Notes: a model not told the origin generated them from the letters alone. Positions 34,201 to 46,491 are shown, numbered from the stretch's first letter. The stretch: 64,000 nucleotides of DNA from Primulina eburnea (GCF_022965805.1 NC_133104.1:19143071-19207070), one strand, 5' to 3'. A program made the numbers and translations.

Positions 34201-35784
34201 TCAAATGCAGCAGCAGATGCCTTGAGTCGTAAGGTATGTTCTTTGTCCTTATCGACGATAGGTGTTAACAAGTTAGTTGAAAATTGCTGTACATCTGGAT
34301 TAGAATTTGATACAGATAGTAAGCCACTACGACTGTTTACGATCCAAGTTGAGCCCAATTTGATTATAAGGATCAAGGAAGCACAAAGAACCGATCAGAA
34401 TGTGCAGAAATCAATCCAAATGGTCAGATCAGGGCATGTATCAGAATATCAGGTACGAGATCATGTGTTGTACGTGAATAACCGTCTAGTTGTGCCAGAT
34501 GTTGCAGATTTGAGACAGCAGATTCTGACAGAGGCACATTGTAGTCGGTTCAGCATTCATCCGGGTGGCAGGAAGATGTACAACGACTTGAAGACACAGT
34601 TCTGGTGGAAGCAAATGAAGTCAGACATTGCCGAATTTGTGTCTAAGTGTTTGAACTGCCAACAGGTGAAAGCTGAGAGGAAGAAACCTGGTGGATTACT
34701 TCAAAGTTTAGCCATTCCAGAATGGAAATGGGATCACATTTTCATGGATTTTGTGACGAAGTTACCACGATCATCCAGAGTCTGCGATGCGATTTGGGTT
34801 ATTATTGACAGATTGACCAAATCTGCTTGTTTCATTCCATACAGAATGACGTATAGACAGGATCAGATGGCGGAGATTTATATTCGTGAGGTAGTCAGAT
34901 TGCATGGAGTGCCGAAGTCTATCGTATCAGATCGTGATCCACGATTCACTTCACACTTCTGGCACAGTCTACAGCAGGCCTTAGGTACGACATTACACCT
35001 GAGTACTGCTTACCATCCTCAGACAGATGGACAGTCAGAGCGGACTATCCAGACTTTAGAGGATATGTTGAGAGCCATCGTGCTAGATTTTGGCATTGGT
35101 TGGCAAGATTCCCTACCTCTTTGCGAATTCTCTTACAATAATAGCTATCAGACGAGTATCGAGATGGCACCGTTTGAAGCTTTGTATGGCAAGAAGTGCA
35201 GATCTCCGCTATACTGGGATGACGTTTCAGAGGTACCAGAACTTGGGCCAGATATGATTCGTGACATGACTGAGAAGGTGAAAGTTATTCAGAAAAGAAT
35301 GAAGACAGCACAGGATAGGCAAGCCAAATACGCCAATATCAGACGTAGACCGTTGGTATTTGAACGAGGAGATAGAGTGTTCTTGAAAATTTCCCCCTTC
35401 AGAGGCGTTGTCAGATTTGGCAAGCGTGGAAAGTTATCTCCTAGATACATCGGTCCTTACGAGATTCTAGAGAAGATTGGCGATCGAGCATATCAACTGG
35501 CTCTTCCTCCTTCTCTATCTGGGATACATGACGTCTTTCATGTATCAATGTTGCGTAAATACATGCCTGATGTTTCTCATATCATTCGTCCTGACGAAGC
35601 TGAGCTTGATCAAACCTTGAGCTACGTTGAACAACCGATACAGATTCTTGATCGGAAAGATAAGCAACTCAGAACGAAGACTATTCCACTTGTGAAAGTT
35701 CAGTGGAGTCGTCATGGCATCAAGGAAGCGACTTGGGAAACAGAGGCAGACATGAGACAGAAACACCCCGAGTTATTTATATGA
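31246..35784 (+). pseudogene. gypsy-B gag-pol polyprotein, one in-frame TGA
   Basis: A single 1512-codon frame from ATG 31246 (MPPRRAAVPL), interrupted only by TGA at codon 231 (31936-31938), which stands where related gags have Arg; a C-to-T change in a CpG would explain it. Codon positions: gag domain about 25-190; CCHC-like motif at C281; zinc knuckle C300-C303-H308-C313; protease D403-T-G; RT active site FIDD at 738-740; RNase H D886; integrase zinc region about 1105-1145; integrase core D1168, D1229, E1265 (35 residues between the last two). A C-terminal stretch ([16 protein letters not shown]) resembles the chromodomain-like tail of chromoviruses. All catalytic residues are present. Confidence 0.95.
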
Positions 35785-35851
35785 TGTGAGTATTTATTCG
35801 GTTTTAGATGGTAATGCTGTTTTAAATACTCTAATTGATTTATATCAAGTT

Positions 35852-35884
35852 CGAGGACGAACTTATGTCTTAGAGGGGGAGAAA
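35852..35884 (+). other. hairpin and polypurine tract, gypsy-B
   Basis: AAGTTCG-AGGA-CGAACTT forms a short stem-loop, followed by AGAGGGGGAGAAA directly before the 3' LTR. Confidence 0.85.
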
Positions 35885-36084
35885 TGTAATGCCCAAGATT
35901 TTATAACACGTTAGTTTGAGATTATCGATGTTGAGTAGATATGAATGCAATCAGATCATTTTGAGATTTAAAATTTAAATATGTAAACTGTTGGGCGAAA
36001 GTGACTCGCCCGGGCGGACATTTTTGACCGCCCGAGCGAGAGTGCCTCGGAGAAGAGGGCCGGGAGTCACTCACCCGGGCGGAT
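35885..36084 (+). repeat. 3' LTR of gypsy-B, first 200 bp only
   Basis: Matches 29138-29337 with very few changes, then stops at GGGCGGAT inside the third motif of the GC-rich array, where unrelated sequence begins. Confidence 0.93.
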
Positions 36085-36302
36085 TGTAACGACCCATTAC
36101 AGGCCCAGTGGACCGCCCATACGACCAACTGCCCCAATCGACCCAAGGCTATCCCGATCTTGGGGTCCCTCTATGGGGCCTTGTCTCTCACGGGCTTTCC
36201 ATAGGCGTCGTACGGGTTACTCATAGAACTTCTATAGTCCAGGCTATAGTTTGTGCCCAAGTACCTTATATCCAGGGAGGTCTTGGGTTCCATTCTGGGA
36301 AG
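36085..36302. repeat. unassigned fragment starting TGTAACGACC
   Basis: 218 bp between the broken gypsy-B LTR and the broken copia-3. Its first bases look like the start of a gypsy-type LTR (compare TGTAATGCCC, TGTAAGGCTC), so it may be the left end of another truncated element. No coding sequence and no other copy in the window. Confidence 0.45.
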
Positions 36303-39257
36303 GCACAGCCTCCCTTGCTGCATCTAATGAAGCAATGTATTCGGCCTCTGTGCCGGAATCCGTAGTATTGTCTTGCTTGGAACTCTTCCAAGAGACAGCA
36401 GCACCATTGAGCATGAATACAAACCCAGAGGTTGACTTCGAGTCATCGATATCGCTTTGGAAGCTAGAGTCGGTATAGCCTTCCAATTTTAGTTCTCCTC
36501 CCCAAAGACCAAGAACAATTTATTGGTCCTTCTCAACTCCTTGAGGATGTCTTTCACAGCTTTCCAGTGTGGAAGACCAGGGTTCGATTGATATCTACTC
36601 ACTACACTTAGTGCGAAAACCACGTCAGGACGTATAGATATCATCTCATACATGATGCTACCAATCGCAGATGCATAAGGAATGCTTTGTCATCGCCGCT
36701 ATCTCTTCATCAGTCTTGAAAGACAGACTTGGATAGGGACACGCCATGACACATTGGTAGATGTCCTCTCTTGGACTTATCCATCGAGCACCGCTTCACG
36801 ATGGTATCAATGTATGTGGACTGGGTGAGACCAAGCAATCTTTTCGATCTATCTCTATAGATCTGTATCCCAATACAAAAGATGCTTCACCCAAGTCCTG
36901 GATCGAGAACTTACTCGCTAACCATATCTTAGTTGATTGCAACATTCCTACATCATTCCCAATGATTAGAATGTCATCAACATAAAACACCAGGAATGTC
37001 ACAACACTCCCACTGACCTTCTTATACACACAGGGTTCCTCAGGATTCTTAGTAAATCAACTCTTTGATTGTACTATCGAATCTAAGGTTCCAACTCCTA
37101 GATGCCTGCTTTTGACCATAAATAGATCTCTGAAGTTTGCATACCATATTCTCACTTCCGACAGATGTAAACCCTTCAGGTTGAGACATGTAAATCACTT
37201 TCTTAATATCCCCATTAAGAAAGGCTGTCTTGACATCCATATGTCATATCTCATAGTCATACTATGCAGCTATGGTTGGCAATATCCTTATAGACTTGAA
37301 CATTGCAACTGGTCAAAAGGTTTCCTCAAAGTCAACTCCTTGTTTTGAGTATATCCTTTTGCCACCAATCGCGCCTTGAAGGTCAATACCTTCCCATCCG
37401 CCCCAAGTTTCCTCTTGTAAATCCATTTACACCCTATGGGAACAATTCCCTCAGGTGGATCCACGAGATTCCACACTTGGTTCGAATGCATGGAATTCAT
37501 CTCAGATTCCATTGCTTCAAGCCATTTAGGATGAATCGGCATCAGATAATGCTTCCTTGAAGGTCCTTGGATCACATCCATGGATAGGCTCATCATGGCC
37601 CTCTTCAAGAAGCAGACCATACCTCATAGGTGGTCTCGAGACTCTCTCGGATCTTTTAGGAGCTTGTATCTCCTCACTTAGCTCTTCGGGTGTGGGTTCT
37701 ATAATTGTGGATGTTTCTCGAACATCTTCGAGTTCTATCATCTCCCCTTTTCTATCCAATAGAAATTCCTTTTCCAAAAAGGTTGCATTCCTAGAAACAA
37801 ACACCTTTGTTTCTTGGGGATGATAGAAATGATATCCAACTTAATTCCTTGGATATCCCACAAAGTAACATAAAATGGATCAACTATCCAATTTATCTCC
37901 CACTACCTGCTTCACATAAGCAGGGCTCCCCATATTCTAAGATAAGAATATTTGGGAGACTTACACATCCATATCTCATATGGTGTCTACCTTTGTATGG
38001 ACATTTAGTGGAATATCTTTCAATTTTAAGTTATAGAGATCGTTTTCAAGTTCTCAAGTACCAATTAAACATTCATTCTTGTAAATGTTGCAAACACCTT
38101 TGCAAAATAAACAAGAATATCCATTTTTATCACAATAGAAATGGAAACAATGTTTTTCACCAAAATGGTACAAACAAAACATCTCTTAAAAAATAACTTA
38201 AAATCATTGTTCAACAATAAGTAAACATTTCTTAAGGTCTTGGCAGCAACTCTTGCTCCATAGCCATTCTCAAGAAGGTCACACCTTCCTTAAGCATTCT
38301 ACTTCTTCCCATCACCTGTAACCCATTACAGAGATGTGAGTCATAACCGGTATCTAATACCAAAGAAGTAGAGTTAATTGAAATGTTTACTTCAATTTAG
38401 AACATACCGTTTCCAGAACTCTTCTGGGCCAGATATTCCTTGCAATTTCGCCTCCAATGTCCAGGCTTCTTGCAGTGATGACAAACATCACTAGTCTTGT
38501 CAGCCTTAACTGTTGTGGCTGCCACAACGGGATTCGGAGATTGCCTCATCAAGGGCACGTTCTTCTTGGGATGTTGGAAAGAACTCTTCTTTCTCTTCCC
38601 ATGTGGATCAATCTTCGTACCGGATGAAGAACCCACATAAAGAACCAACTTCTCTTTCTTGATGGTTGATTCAAACGTAACAAGCATATTCACCAACTCT
38701 TCAAGGGTCGGTTCAATTTTGTTCATGTTGAAGTTCACCAAAAAAGGATCAAATGAGCTAGGCAGGGATAAGAGCAACACGTCGGTGGTCAACTCCGAAG
38801 GCAAGATCATATCCATGCCAACGAGCTTATCCACGAGCCCAATCAACTTCAGGCCATGCTCATGGACCGAGGCCCCATCTCGCATGCGCATAGTGATCAG
38901 CTCCTTGACGGTAGCATGCCTAAGAGGCCGAGTCAGCTCACCAAAGAGATCTTTGAGGTGCTTATGAATGTCAGCAGCATTCTTTGCATCCTCAAAACGC
39001 CTCTGCAGCTCATCATTCATAGAAGTCAGCATATAACACCTGGCTATCAAGTCATGGTCACACCATTCCTTGTAAGCCTGCAATTCCACAGGATTGCAGT
39101 CAGTCGGAGCCTCAACAGGGGGCGACTTAGTTAGTGTATATGCTACCCTTTCCGAATTCAAGACGATTTTCAGGTTTCTTAGCCAAGTGAGGTAATTAGG
39201 TCCAGTTAATATGTGTTTGTCGAGTATTACGGATATCGGATTGCGAATCTATGACAT
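36303..39257 (-). pseudogene. copia-3 gag-pol, multiply broken
   Basis: The original ATG is at 39257-39255, but the third codon is a stop (TAG). Gag is open from 39161 to 38397 (254 codons) and includes the zinc knuckle CHHCKKPGHWRRNC. Protease remnants lie near 38345. About 660 bp covering the integrase pre-core and DDE region is missing near 38005, where an 11-bp repeat in the intact sequence (AACAATGTCCA, copia-2 14565 and 15223) marks both edges. RT follows in shifted pieces (37620-36796, with FYVDDILIIGND near 36970) and RNase H (TDSGTEAEYIAS) ends at about 36303 next to foreign sequence. Confidence 0.92.
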
Positions 39258-40978
39258 TGTCAATTTGTACTGAAAAGTAAAAACAGATAAATGTTGATGA
39301 CTATTTTAAAATATTTAGTAAGATATGAAGTTTGGACTTTTACTTCATAAATATTTTCTCCCACTGTTTTGACATCTTTCACTACCCTCTAGTGAAAACG
39401 GGAAACTCCTTTCCTCAGTAGGTACGTAAGGTCCAATTAGCGAATTATGATCCCGAATAATATCAGCCAATCACAATTCCTAAAAGGTAGTTTCCAATTG
39501 CATCACAATGCAACCCTCTACGTAAACTTTTGTCTCACGTTTGATTAGGACCCAATAATATGACGTCGTTCATCTTCACGTGTCAAACCTTACCCATCGA
39601 TGTTGAACCTTAATGGACGGTCGCCATGAGTTCCCCCAATAATATGAGCCGAAATCATGGGAGTTCCACGTAGTTCACATCACCATGTCAATGGATGTCA
39701 CAGCTTTCCGGCACCCAAAGTTCCCCCAATAATATGAGCCGAGCCCCGAGTACGGGTAGCGTTCATCATGCACCCATTGTCGATGGAAGACATGGAAATT
39801 ATAAACAAATTTATAATTCCCCTTTTCGGGCTTGATATTAATTTTGAATCTTATTCAAAATGAGGGTTTTTAATTTTGAAAGATCTCATCATTAATTTTA
39901 TTTTAAAAGCTCGCCATGTTTGATCGTATGTTTGCCGGATTCATGCAACTTTGTTATTATCATAATAATAACGCACATACTCATTATTTATAACATATCA
40001 TGCATATATTATAAACAGTAAACAAACAAGGATGATCAATCGCCCCAAAACTAATGGACCGTGTGAGCTAAACACGGGCCTAGGTCCAATCCTAGGGAAA
40101 TGCACGGGATGCAAATGCAACTATTACATAAGCTTCCAATATTTACATGTCTTCGATCTTCATAATCATCATGGCCACCATCTTCCAATCTTGATCATCC
40201 ACTATACTAATATTTACAAATAAATATCCATGGCAAATATGGATACATCTCATGGGGTGGGAACGGGCCATAAACCAAGCCCACTTTATAAATTGATAAT
40301 TATTACAATCATTCAACACAAAATATCCTAGCATACACCTAGCAAATTGGGCTTGGGCTTTTGATCATCCTTCATGCATAATATCACATATCATACACCA
40401 TCAATTAATTATCATAATAATTAATTGATCCAATATTATATATTTTGATCCAATCACTAACCGCCACGATTATAAACTAAATCAACAAAGTATACAAACA
40501 TCTTTGTCTACTTTCCAATTAATTTATTTATAACCGAATTTCTTGTAAATCACCATTTACTATAAATATTTAAAGTCCAACTTAAAATATTTATTTCATG
40601 AGAAAATATTTGCAACTTTTGTTATTTTAAACTTAAGGGCCCAAAAATTCATTTTTCACCAAAAATGTTTTGGCCCATTTAAAATTCACAAATTTATTAG
40701 CCATCAAATGGCCCAACAACTCAAGGCCCATGACACTTTGATATTCCAAAACACTTTCGGAAACCCTAGCCGTCATCGCCGTCGCCGGAACTCCGTCGCC
40801 GGATTCCGGCAACAAAAAAATATTTTTTTTTATTTTAAAACATGGGGCTGTTCGGGCTGCCCGAAGCCTGAAAAATCCCCATCAAACCTTGAATTTTGTT
40901 GCAAAATTTCATTCTCATGCGGTTAGAAATCGACCTCAATATATTATCTTGTAAATGCTACACAAAAACGTAACCATA
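39258..40978 (-). other. copia-3 untranslated leader
   Basis: Homologous to the leaders of copia-1/2. Both direct copies of the CGGCTCATATTATTG motif are exact here (39637-39651 and 39727-39741 as reverse complements). The GC-rich hairpin cluster is degraded (about 40845-40870). The acceptor-like CAG before gag has become a diverged CAGT context (about 39272). Confidence 0.75.
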
Positions 40979-40990
40979 GCTCGGATACCA
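40979..40990 (-). other. primer-binding site, copia-3
   Basis: Reverse complement of TGGTATCCGAGC, 2 bp from the LTR. Confidence 0.9.
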
Positions 40991-40992
40991 CT

Positions 40993-43145
40993 TGAAGGGG
41001 GATCGGTTACGGTGATCGGAAGCGCAACGGAAGTTTAAAAAATCGAATTTTTTAGGGATAAATTTCGGCCACCTACATTTTGTTGTAGCAAATACATTTA
41101 AACACCATTATCATACATAGGGTGTAAGAAAATCGTTACCTATCAACCTCTTGAGGTTGATGATGGCTCCAACTAAGGTGTAAACACCTTAGCTCTTGAA
41201 TGGAAGATAAATCTACAAGCTCTCCTCCTTTCTTCTTGAATCTTTCCTTCAAATTAGGCCCACCACCAGCTAGGTAGATCCCCTCATATTTTGCACTAGA
41301 AAAATATGAGGATTTTTCAAAGAGAAGTGCAAGATTTCCTCAACAAATTGAAGAACAAAAATGAGAGAAAAATGGGAGAGAAAATGTTGAGAGGAATTCG
41401 GCCATGAGGAGTGCAAGAATGGGGAAGGGAGACTTGTCTTGGTCCTTGAAAAAGTTGAGGCATAAAGTTGCATGCCATGCCTTGAAAACTCAAAAAGTAG
41501 TCTCCCAACCTTTCACCTCCCATGCATGCATATTATAAGGTTTTTATCAAAATAAAAACCATGGACTAAATTTAATTATCTCAAACATATTTGAGACTAA
41601 TTAAACATTACTTTAATTTACCCAAGTCCCACTAGTTAAATAATTAATTTAAATTGAGCTCTACAAGACTCAATATAATTTAATTAATTCAACACTTGAA
41701 TTAATTTAATTATTTGGACTCTACTAGGTCCACTAGTGTTTAATTAATTCAACACTTGAATTAATTTAATTTAGTCCATAATAATGTTTATGAAAATCAC
41801 AATTTTCAAATAAATTATTCACTTGGCCGAATTTAATTTAGGAACACTTCCATAAATTAAAATTTACATTTCTCTCATAGAAGTCATACTTCTATTTTTC
41901 TTTACACTTATAAACTCATTTATAAGTAGTTCAACACATTGAACTATATTCTCCTTTATAGAAGTCATACTTCTAATTTTCCTTACGCTTATAAACTCCT
42001 TTATAAGCCGTTCAACACATTGAACTATTTTTACTTCTCCACGGGATCTAGAAAGCTAGTACTTGTGTGGCCCTCAATGGTTCATTGATACAACTAGCCG
42101 TGGGTTCACATCTTCATGTGATTCGGACTAAACATGTCCTTATATGAGCATACCCCAATTGCTCCATTCTTATTTATCAACACCTTGATAATAAGAACGT
42201 CAGAGCTCAAGTCTGATAGTACCCAACCAATCATGTTAAACGCCTAGCAGCATCGCTTACATGATTCCCTAGGTATCAAATGATAGTGCCTGCAAGAACC
42301 ATTCTATTATGGTTAGCGTACAGTACGGTCCCTTCAACTCATATATCCCGACCGATTCGACAACCATTGGTTTATCGAGAGTTGTCATTGAATCGATACT
42401 ATGTGTCATGTCGTAGTTGCATCGATGGTGTAATCTATGAAACCCCTTTCATAATTACCACCATACTCTGGCCAGAGATTTCAACCTACTAACACATGAT
42501 AACACATAGGATATCCATACCCGAAGGTAAGCGGTGAATCCCCGACTACAATGCATCGACTCCTATGTGTTTCGACAGAACACCCAACCTTGCCACCTGA
42601 TGACCCCATGAGAGTCGGTAAACAAGTCAAAGTGTAATTCTAGCACATAGAGTCTCAATGTTGTCCCGGGTCATAAGCACTAATGGTGTACAACCATAAA
42701 CTAGGACGTTTCCACTCGATAAGTGAGAACCACTTGGAAAGTCCTTTAATGGAGGGTTGTTCAGTGCACTCTACCAGGAGCACCTATCTGCATGCTCGGA
42801 CATCACAATGTCCCCTACCAATGAAACATGGTACTCACATCGCAGATACTAGTCTCTAACTCGAGCGGCATATATCCTTCTTAGTGGCGGCTGAATCGAC
42901 TAGGAACCGTTTAGAATATACAGTATTACAAATATGAGTTTCATGATACTCATCATATGAGCATCTCATATTCTTTCTACTATTTGTATATTCAAGGGCT
43001 TTATCTATGCAACTAGCATGGGTATACAGATAAAGATGTTCCAAAATAATAATATCAAATATTACTAAAATAAAGATTGCTTATACATAGAGTTTCATTG
43101 TGAACACTCGACCAACAATTGGCTCGACGGGCACCTACTCTAACA
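40993..43145 (-). repeat. 5' LTR of copia-3 (2153 bp)
   Basis: Reads TGTTAGAGTAGGTGC from 43145 downwards. About 70 bp longer than copia-1's LTR, mainly because a stem-loop module has been duplicated (41876-42025). Confidence 0.95.
41537..42025 (-). other. array of consecutive stem-loops in copia LTR (copy 5, with duplicated module)
   Basis: The GCTTATAAA and GTTCAA hairpins occur twice: 41906-41927 (ACTTATAAA/TTTATAAGT) and 41987-42008 (GCTTATAAA/TTTATAAGC). The outermost pair changed from G-C to A-T with both arms altered. The last hairpin (41539-41560) reads GGTTTTTAT-TTTG-ATAAAAACC against GGTTTTTAA-TGTG-TTAAAAACC elsewhere, another paired change. Confidence 0.85.
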
Positions 43146-44667
43146 GTTTAGAGTTGGGTTTTGGGCCATAGTATTATTGGTTATTATTGTCTTGAGGTAT
43201 TAGTTGTTGTTGGTTGTTCGTTTCAGAATTTTGGATCGATTTTAGTTGGTTCAGTTTTGATCTTGGCCGTGACCAGAGTGCACCCGCGCTCTTAGAGGAG
43301 TGCCCCCGCGGAGTACTATTCATGATTTTGGAGTTGGGAAGCCGTGGCAGGACCGCACCTGCGGTAGTGCAAGGACCGCACCCGCGGTGATGACCGCACC
43401 AGCGGTGTCTGCAGCGCCGCACCCGCGGTCCTAGTGTTTCAGAATTTTGTGTTGTGCCGTGAGCTAGGCGCACCCGCGGTGCTTGTGGCAGCGCACCCGC
43501 GGTCTAGGTATGGGCGAGATTTTAAGTTAATTTTTGGGAGTGGTTGGCCATACTTTCCCTTTTCCTTTCTTCTCATTTCCAATTTTCTCTCTTCTAGCAA
43601 GGGTTTTCATCCATTTCTTTCACTTCCTATCTTCGATTCAAGCGTTTAGTTTGCGTTTCGACTTGAGATCGTGGTTCTTCTTGGTGCTAGGAAGCTAAGG
43701 TAAGCTTTTGGTGCGATTCTTTTAAGGTTTTGAGTTAAGAGTTGACTTGGGTTTGTTGTTCTTGTGGATTTATGGATTAGTTAGCTTGGATCCTTGGATA
43801 TAGAGTTGATGTTGGTGTTATTTATGGATTATTGTTGTAGGTGGTGTTCAAGAGCTTTGATTGAGGTGTTCTATTGGTTTGTAAGTGGAATTTCATCCCT
43901 TGTGCTCACATGTATATATATGTATTGTGTTTCAAAGGTTTTATTGTGATATTCCCTTCCATTTGATCCATAGTATGTATTGATTCAATTGTTATATATA
44001 TTGGAGGCATTTGATGTCTCAATTGTTCAAAGGGAATACAAAGAGTATAGTTTCTAAAGTGTTGTTTAAATGCCAAAGAGAAAGAGTTTAAATGTTTTAT
44101 TGGATTGATAGATACATAGTCAGAGATTGCATGCAATTAGTTGATCAACGACCATAGGCTTATATCCCTCAGAGTTATGGTTTATATCGATTTGGGATAC
44201 GAGCACCCCAGAGCAGAGATACTATTGATATCAATCCAACCAGAGTAAAGAGAAATACCATCTCATTTATACGCTATTGCTATGATATTCATGTTCAGAG
44301 TTTATGATTCAAAGTTGATGGTATTTTTGATTTCAAAGCTATGTTTTACAGAGTTTATTGTCATTGCTATGTAAGAGTTCCACTTGCTGAGATTTATTCT
44401 CATTTCAGTTATTTCATGTGATGCAGATCAGAGTGGCGGCCCGGGACGTTGACTGTGGACAGGGGGTCATATGCATACACCGTTGGAAGGAAGATTTTGG
44501 CATGATCATATGAATGATGTTTTGTATTTTGTTATGTCATTCAAATGATCATGTATTGTTATTTTGTAAAGATGTTTAAAGAAATGTATTTTGAAACTCC
44601 TTCCGTATTTTAAAGAAAATTTTAATTTCCGCTGTGTATTTTATTTAAAGAGGTCAGAGGTGTCACA
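43146..44667 (+). repeat. F-type LTR, copy 1, left end cut by copia-3
   Basis: From 43489 it aligns with 45016-46195. It ends GGTCAGAGGTGTCA. The left part carries the ACCGCACCCGCGGT array (43280-43502). Towards the end it has TTTCCGC next to A-rich runs, like the gypsy LTRs. No PBS or coding region is attached, so it is a solo or truncated LTR. ORFs at 43174-43649 and 43906-44136 are not genes. Confidence 0.75.
43280..43502 (+). promoter_or_regulatory. phased GCACCCGCGGT array, F-type LTR
   Basis: Eight motifs start at 43280, 43302, 43355, 43378, 43396, 43419, 43470 and 43493: spacings 22, 53, 23, 18, 23, 51, 23. The motif is the same as in gypsy-D (61757-61984, opposite strand), although the LTR bodies are only distantly similar. 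Confidence 0.8.
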
Positions 44668-45015
44668 ACTCGCGCATATGCGCGAGACCTACTGTCTCGG
44701 CAGTTTGGCAAATATGGCACTCGCGCATATGCGCCACTCTTTCTCGCGCATATGCGCCAAGGCTACAGGAGGTGTCGCGCAGATGCGCGCATTGTCTCGC
44801 GCATGTGCGCCGAGGCTACTGGAATTCTCGCGCATGTGCGTGCATTTCTTCGCGCATGTGCACGCTTGCTTCGACTCTCCTCATTTCTTTTGGTTGTCTC
44901 CTCATCTTTATTGTACATTTTCCCTTTCTTTTCTAGTACAATAAAATACATCTACAATCACTTTAATTATCAACAAAACCAGTCTGATTATGATAACTAA
45001 ATCTTCGAGCCTTAC
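44668..45015 (-). repeat. G-type LTR 5' fragment with GCGCATATGCGC array
   Basis: Read on the minus strand it starts TGTAAGGCTCGAAG at 45015 and breaks off within its motif array. Motifs start (plus coordinates) at 44672, 44723, 44746, 44777, 44799, 44830 and 44852: spacings 51, 23, 31, 22, 31, 22. Three are exact; others read GCGCAGATGCGC or GCGCATGTGCGC. It separates the two F-type LTRs. The ORFs at 44591-45000 are translations of the motif array. Confidence 0.75.
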
Positions 45016-46195
45016 AGCACCCGCGGTCGTGCATTATTGAGGTATGGTCGAGATTTAAGTGGGTAGTTGGCTTTACTTTCCTCATTCTTTCCTCTTTCAT
45101 TTCGATTTTTCCTCTCTAGAGCTTAGGGTTTTCTTCATTTCTTTTGCTTCCTATCTTCGATTCAAGCTTTTAGTCGGCGATTCGAGTTGAGATCGAAGTT
45201 CTTCTTGGTGCTAGGAAGCTAAGGTAAGCTTTTGGTGTTATTATTTAATGGTTTTGGAGAAGAGATGATTTGGGTTTGATGTTTATGTTGGTTTTATGGA
45301 TTGATTGACATGGGTTCTTGATTTTCAGTTGATGATGGTGTTATTAATGGATTATTGTTGTAGGTGGTGTATCAAGAGCTTAGATTGAGGTGTTCTTGTG
45401 GTTTGAAAGTGGAATTTCACCCTTGTGCTCACATGATAGTATATGTATTGTATTTCAAGAGTTTTATTGTGATATTCCCTTCCATTTGATTCATAGTATG
45501 TATTGATTCACTTGTTATGTATATTAGAGGCATTTCATGTCTCAATTATTGAAAAGGGAATACAAGAGAAAAGAAAGAGTATTCAAAGTGTTTGTTAATG
45601 CCATAGAGAGAGTTTAAATGTTTTATTTGGATTGATAGATACATAGTCAGAGATTGCATGCAATTAGTTGATCAACGACCATAGGCTTATATCCCTCAGA
45701 GTAATCGATTTATATCGATGGAATATAAGTGAGAGACAGAGATACTATAGATATCAATCCAACCAGAGTAAAGAGTAATACCATCTCATTGCTATGTTAT
45801 TGTTATGATATTCATGATTCAGAGTTTATATATCAGAGTTGATGGTATTTATGATTTCAAAGCTATGTTTCTCAGAGTATGTTATGTCATTGCTATGTAA
45901 GAGTTCCACTTGCTGAGTTTTATACTCATTTCAGTTATTTCATGTGATGCAGATAAGAGCGAAGGACCAGGACGTTGACTGTGGACAGGGGGTCATATGC
46001 ATGCCATGTTGGAAGGAAGATTTTTGGACATGATCATAGGAATGATATTTTGTATTTTTCTTTGTCATTTAAATGATCATGTATATATTTTATTGTAAAG
46101 ATGTTTGAAGAAATGTATTTTGAAACTCCTTCCATATATTTGAAAGAAAATTTTATTTCCGCTGTGTTTTTATTTAATCGGGTCAGAGGTGTCAT
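45016..46195 (+). repeat. F-type LTR, copy 2, partial
   Basis: Begins within the last GCACCCGCGGT motif and ends GGTGTCA at the junction with gypsy LTR sequence. Similar in length to the matching part of copy 1 (about 1180 bp), with moderate divergence. Confidence 0.75.
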
Positions 46196-46474
46196 AGGGC
46201 AGGATCAGGGTCCAGAAGATGAGGAGAGATCGAGATTAGAGTGGTGATCACGGACTTGGATGTAGATAGGTTTTATTACTTGATTGTAGTAGTTGAACCT
46301 AGTTTTAAATTAGATGAATGTTATACAAGATTTGTATTATTATACTACTTTGTATATTAGATTGATTCCATTACCTTCCGCATTTTGAAAGAAAAATTTT
46401 TAGACCCTGTTTATCTAACTGATAATTAAACCCCAAATATGATTAAGAAGATGATTAGCATCCGGGTCCCCACA
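46196..46474 (+). repeat. gypsy-H 5' LTR, last 279 bp
   Basis: Starts GGGCAGGATCAGGG, the region just after the conserved double hairpin in other gypsy LTRs, and ends CCGGGTCCCCACA. Confidence 0.9.
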
Positions 46475-46479
46475 ACAGG

Positions 46480-46491
46480 TGGTATCAGAGC
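46480..46491 (+). other. primer-binding site, gypsy-H
   Basis: TGGTATCAGAGC, 5 bp after the LTR end. Confidence 0.93.

Larger units (their letters stand above)
29138..36084 (+). mobile_element. gypsy-B, near-intact Ty3-gypsy (chromovirus-like) element
   Basis: 5' LTR 29138-30987, PBS 30993-31004, gag-pol 31246-35784, PPT and a 3' LTR cut after 200 bp (35885-36084). It is inserted in the integrase region of gypsy-E. Its right TSD cannot be seen because the end is lost. The coding region is the best preserved in the window. Confidence 0.95.
36303..43145 (-). mobile_element. copia-3, Ty1-copia element, 3' end missing
   Basis: Minus-strand relative of copia-1/2: 5' LTR 40993-43145, PBS 40979-40990, leader 39258-40978, gag-pol 39257 down to about 36303. 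It ends inside RNase H with no 3' LTR. Most of the integrase is deleted. More diverged than copia-1 and copia-2 and probably older. Confidence 0.94.

Noticed and set aside
31246..35784. Endogenous pararetrovirus (caulimovirid) origin of the gypsy RT
   Set aside because: LTRs, PBS, PPT and an integrase after RNase H identify a Ty3-gypsy retrotransposon; no movement protein motif is seen.
36255..36300. tRNA or SINE: GGTTCCATTCT resembles a pol III B box
   Set aside because: No fitting A box or tRNA fold was found and the sequence runs into copia RNase H.
36761..36985. Plus-strand ORFs across 36251-38196 and 38659-39134 as genes
   Set aside because: They are antisense shadows of the minus-strand copia-3 polyprotein.
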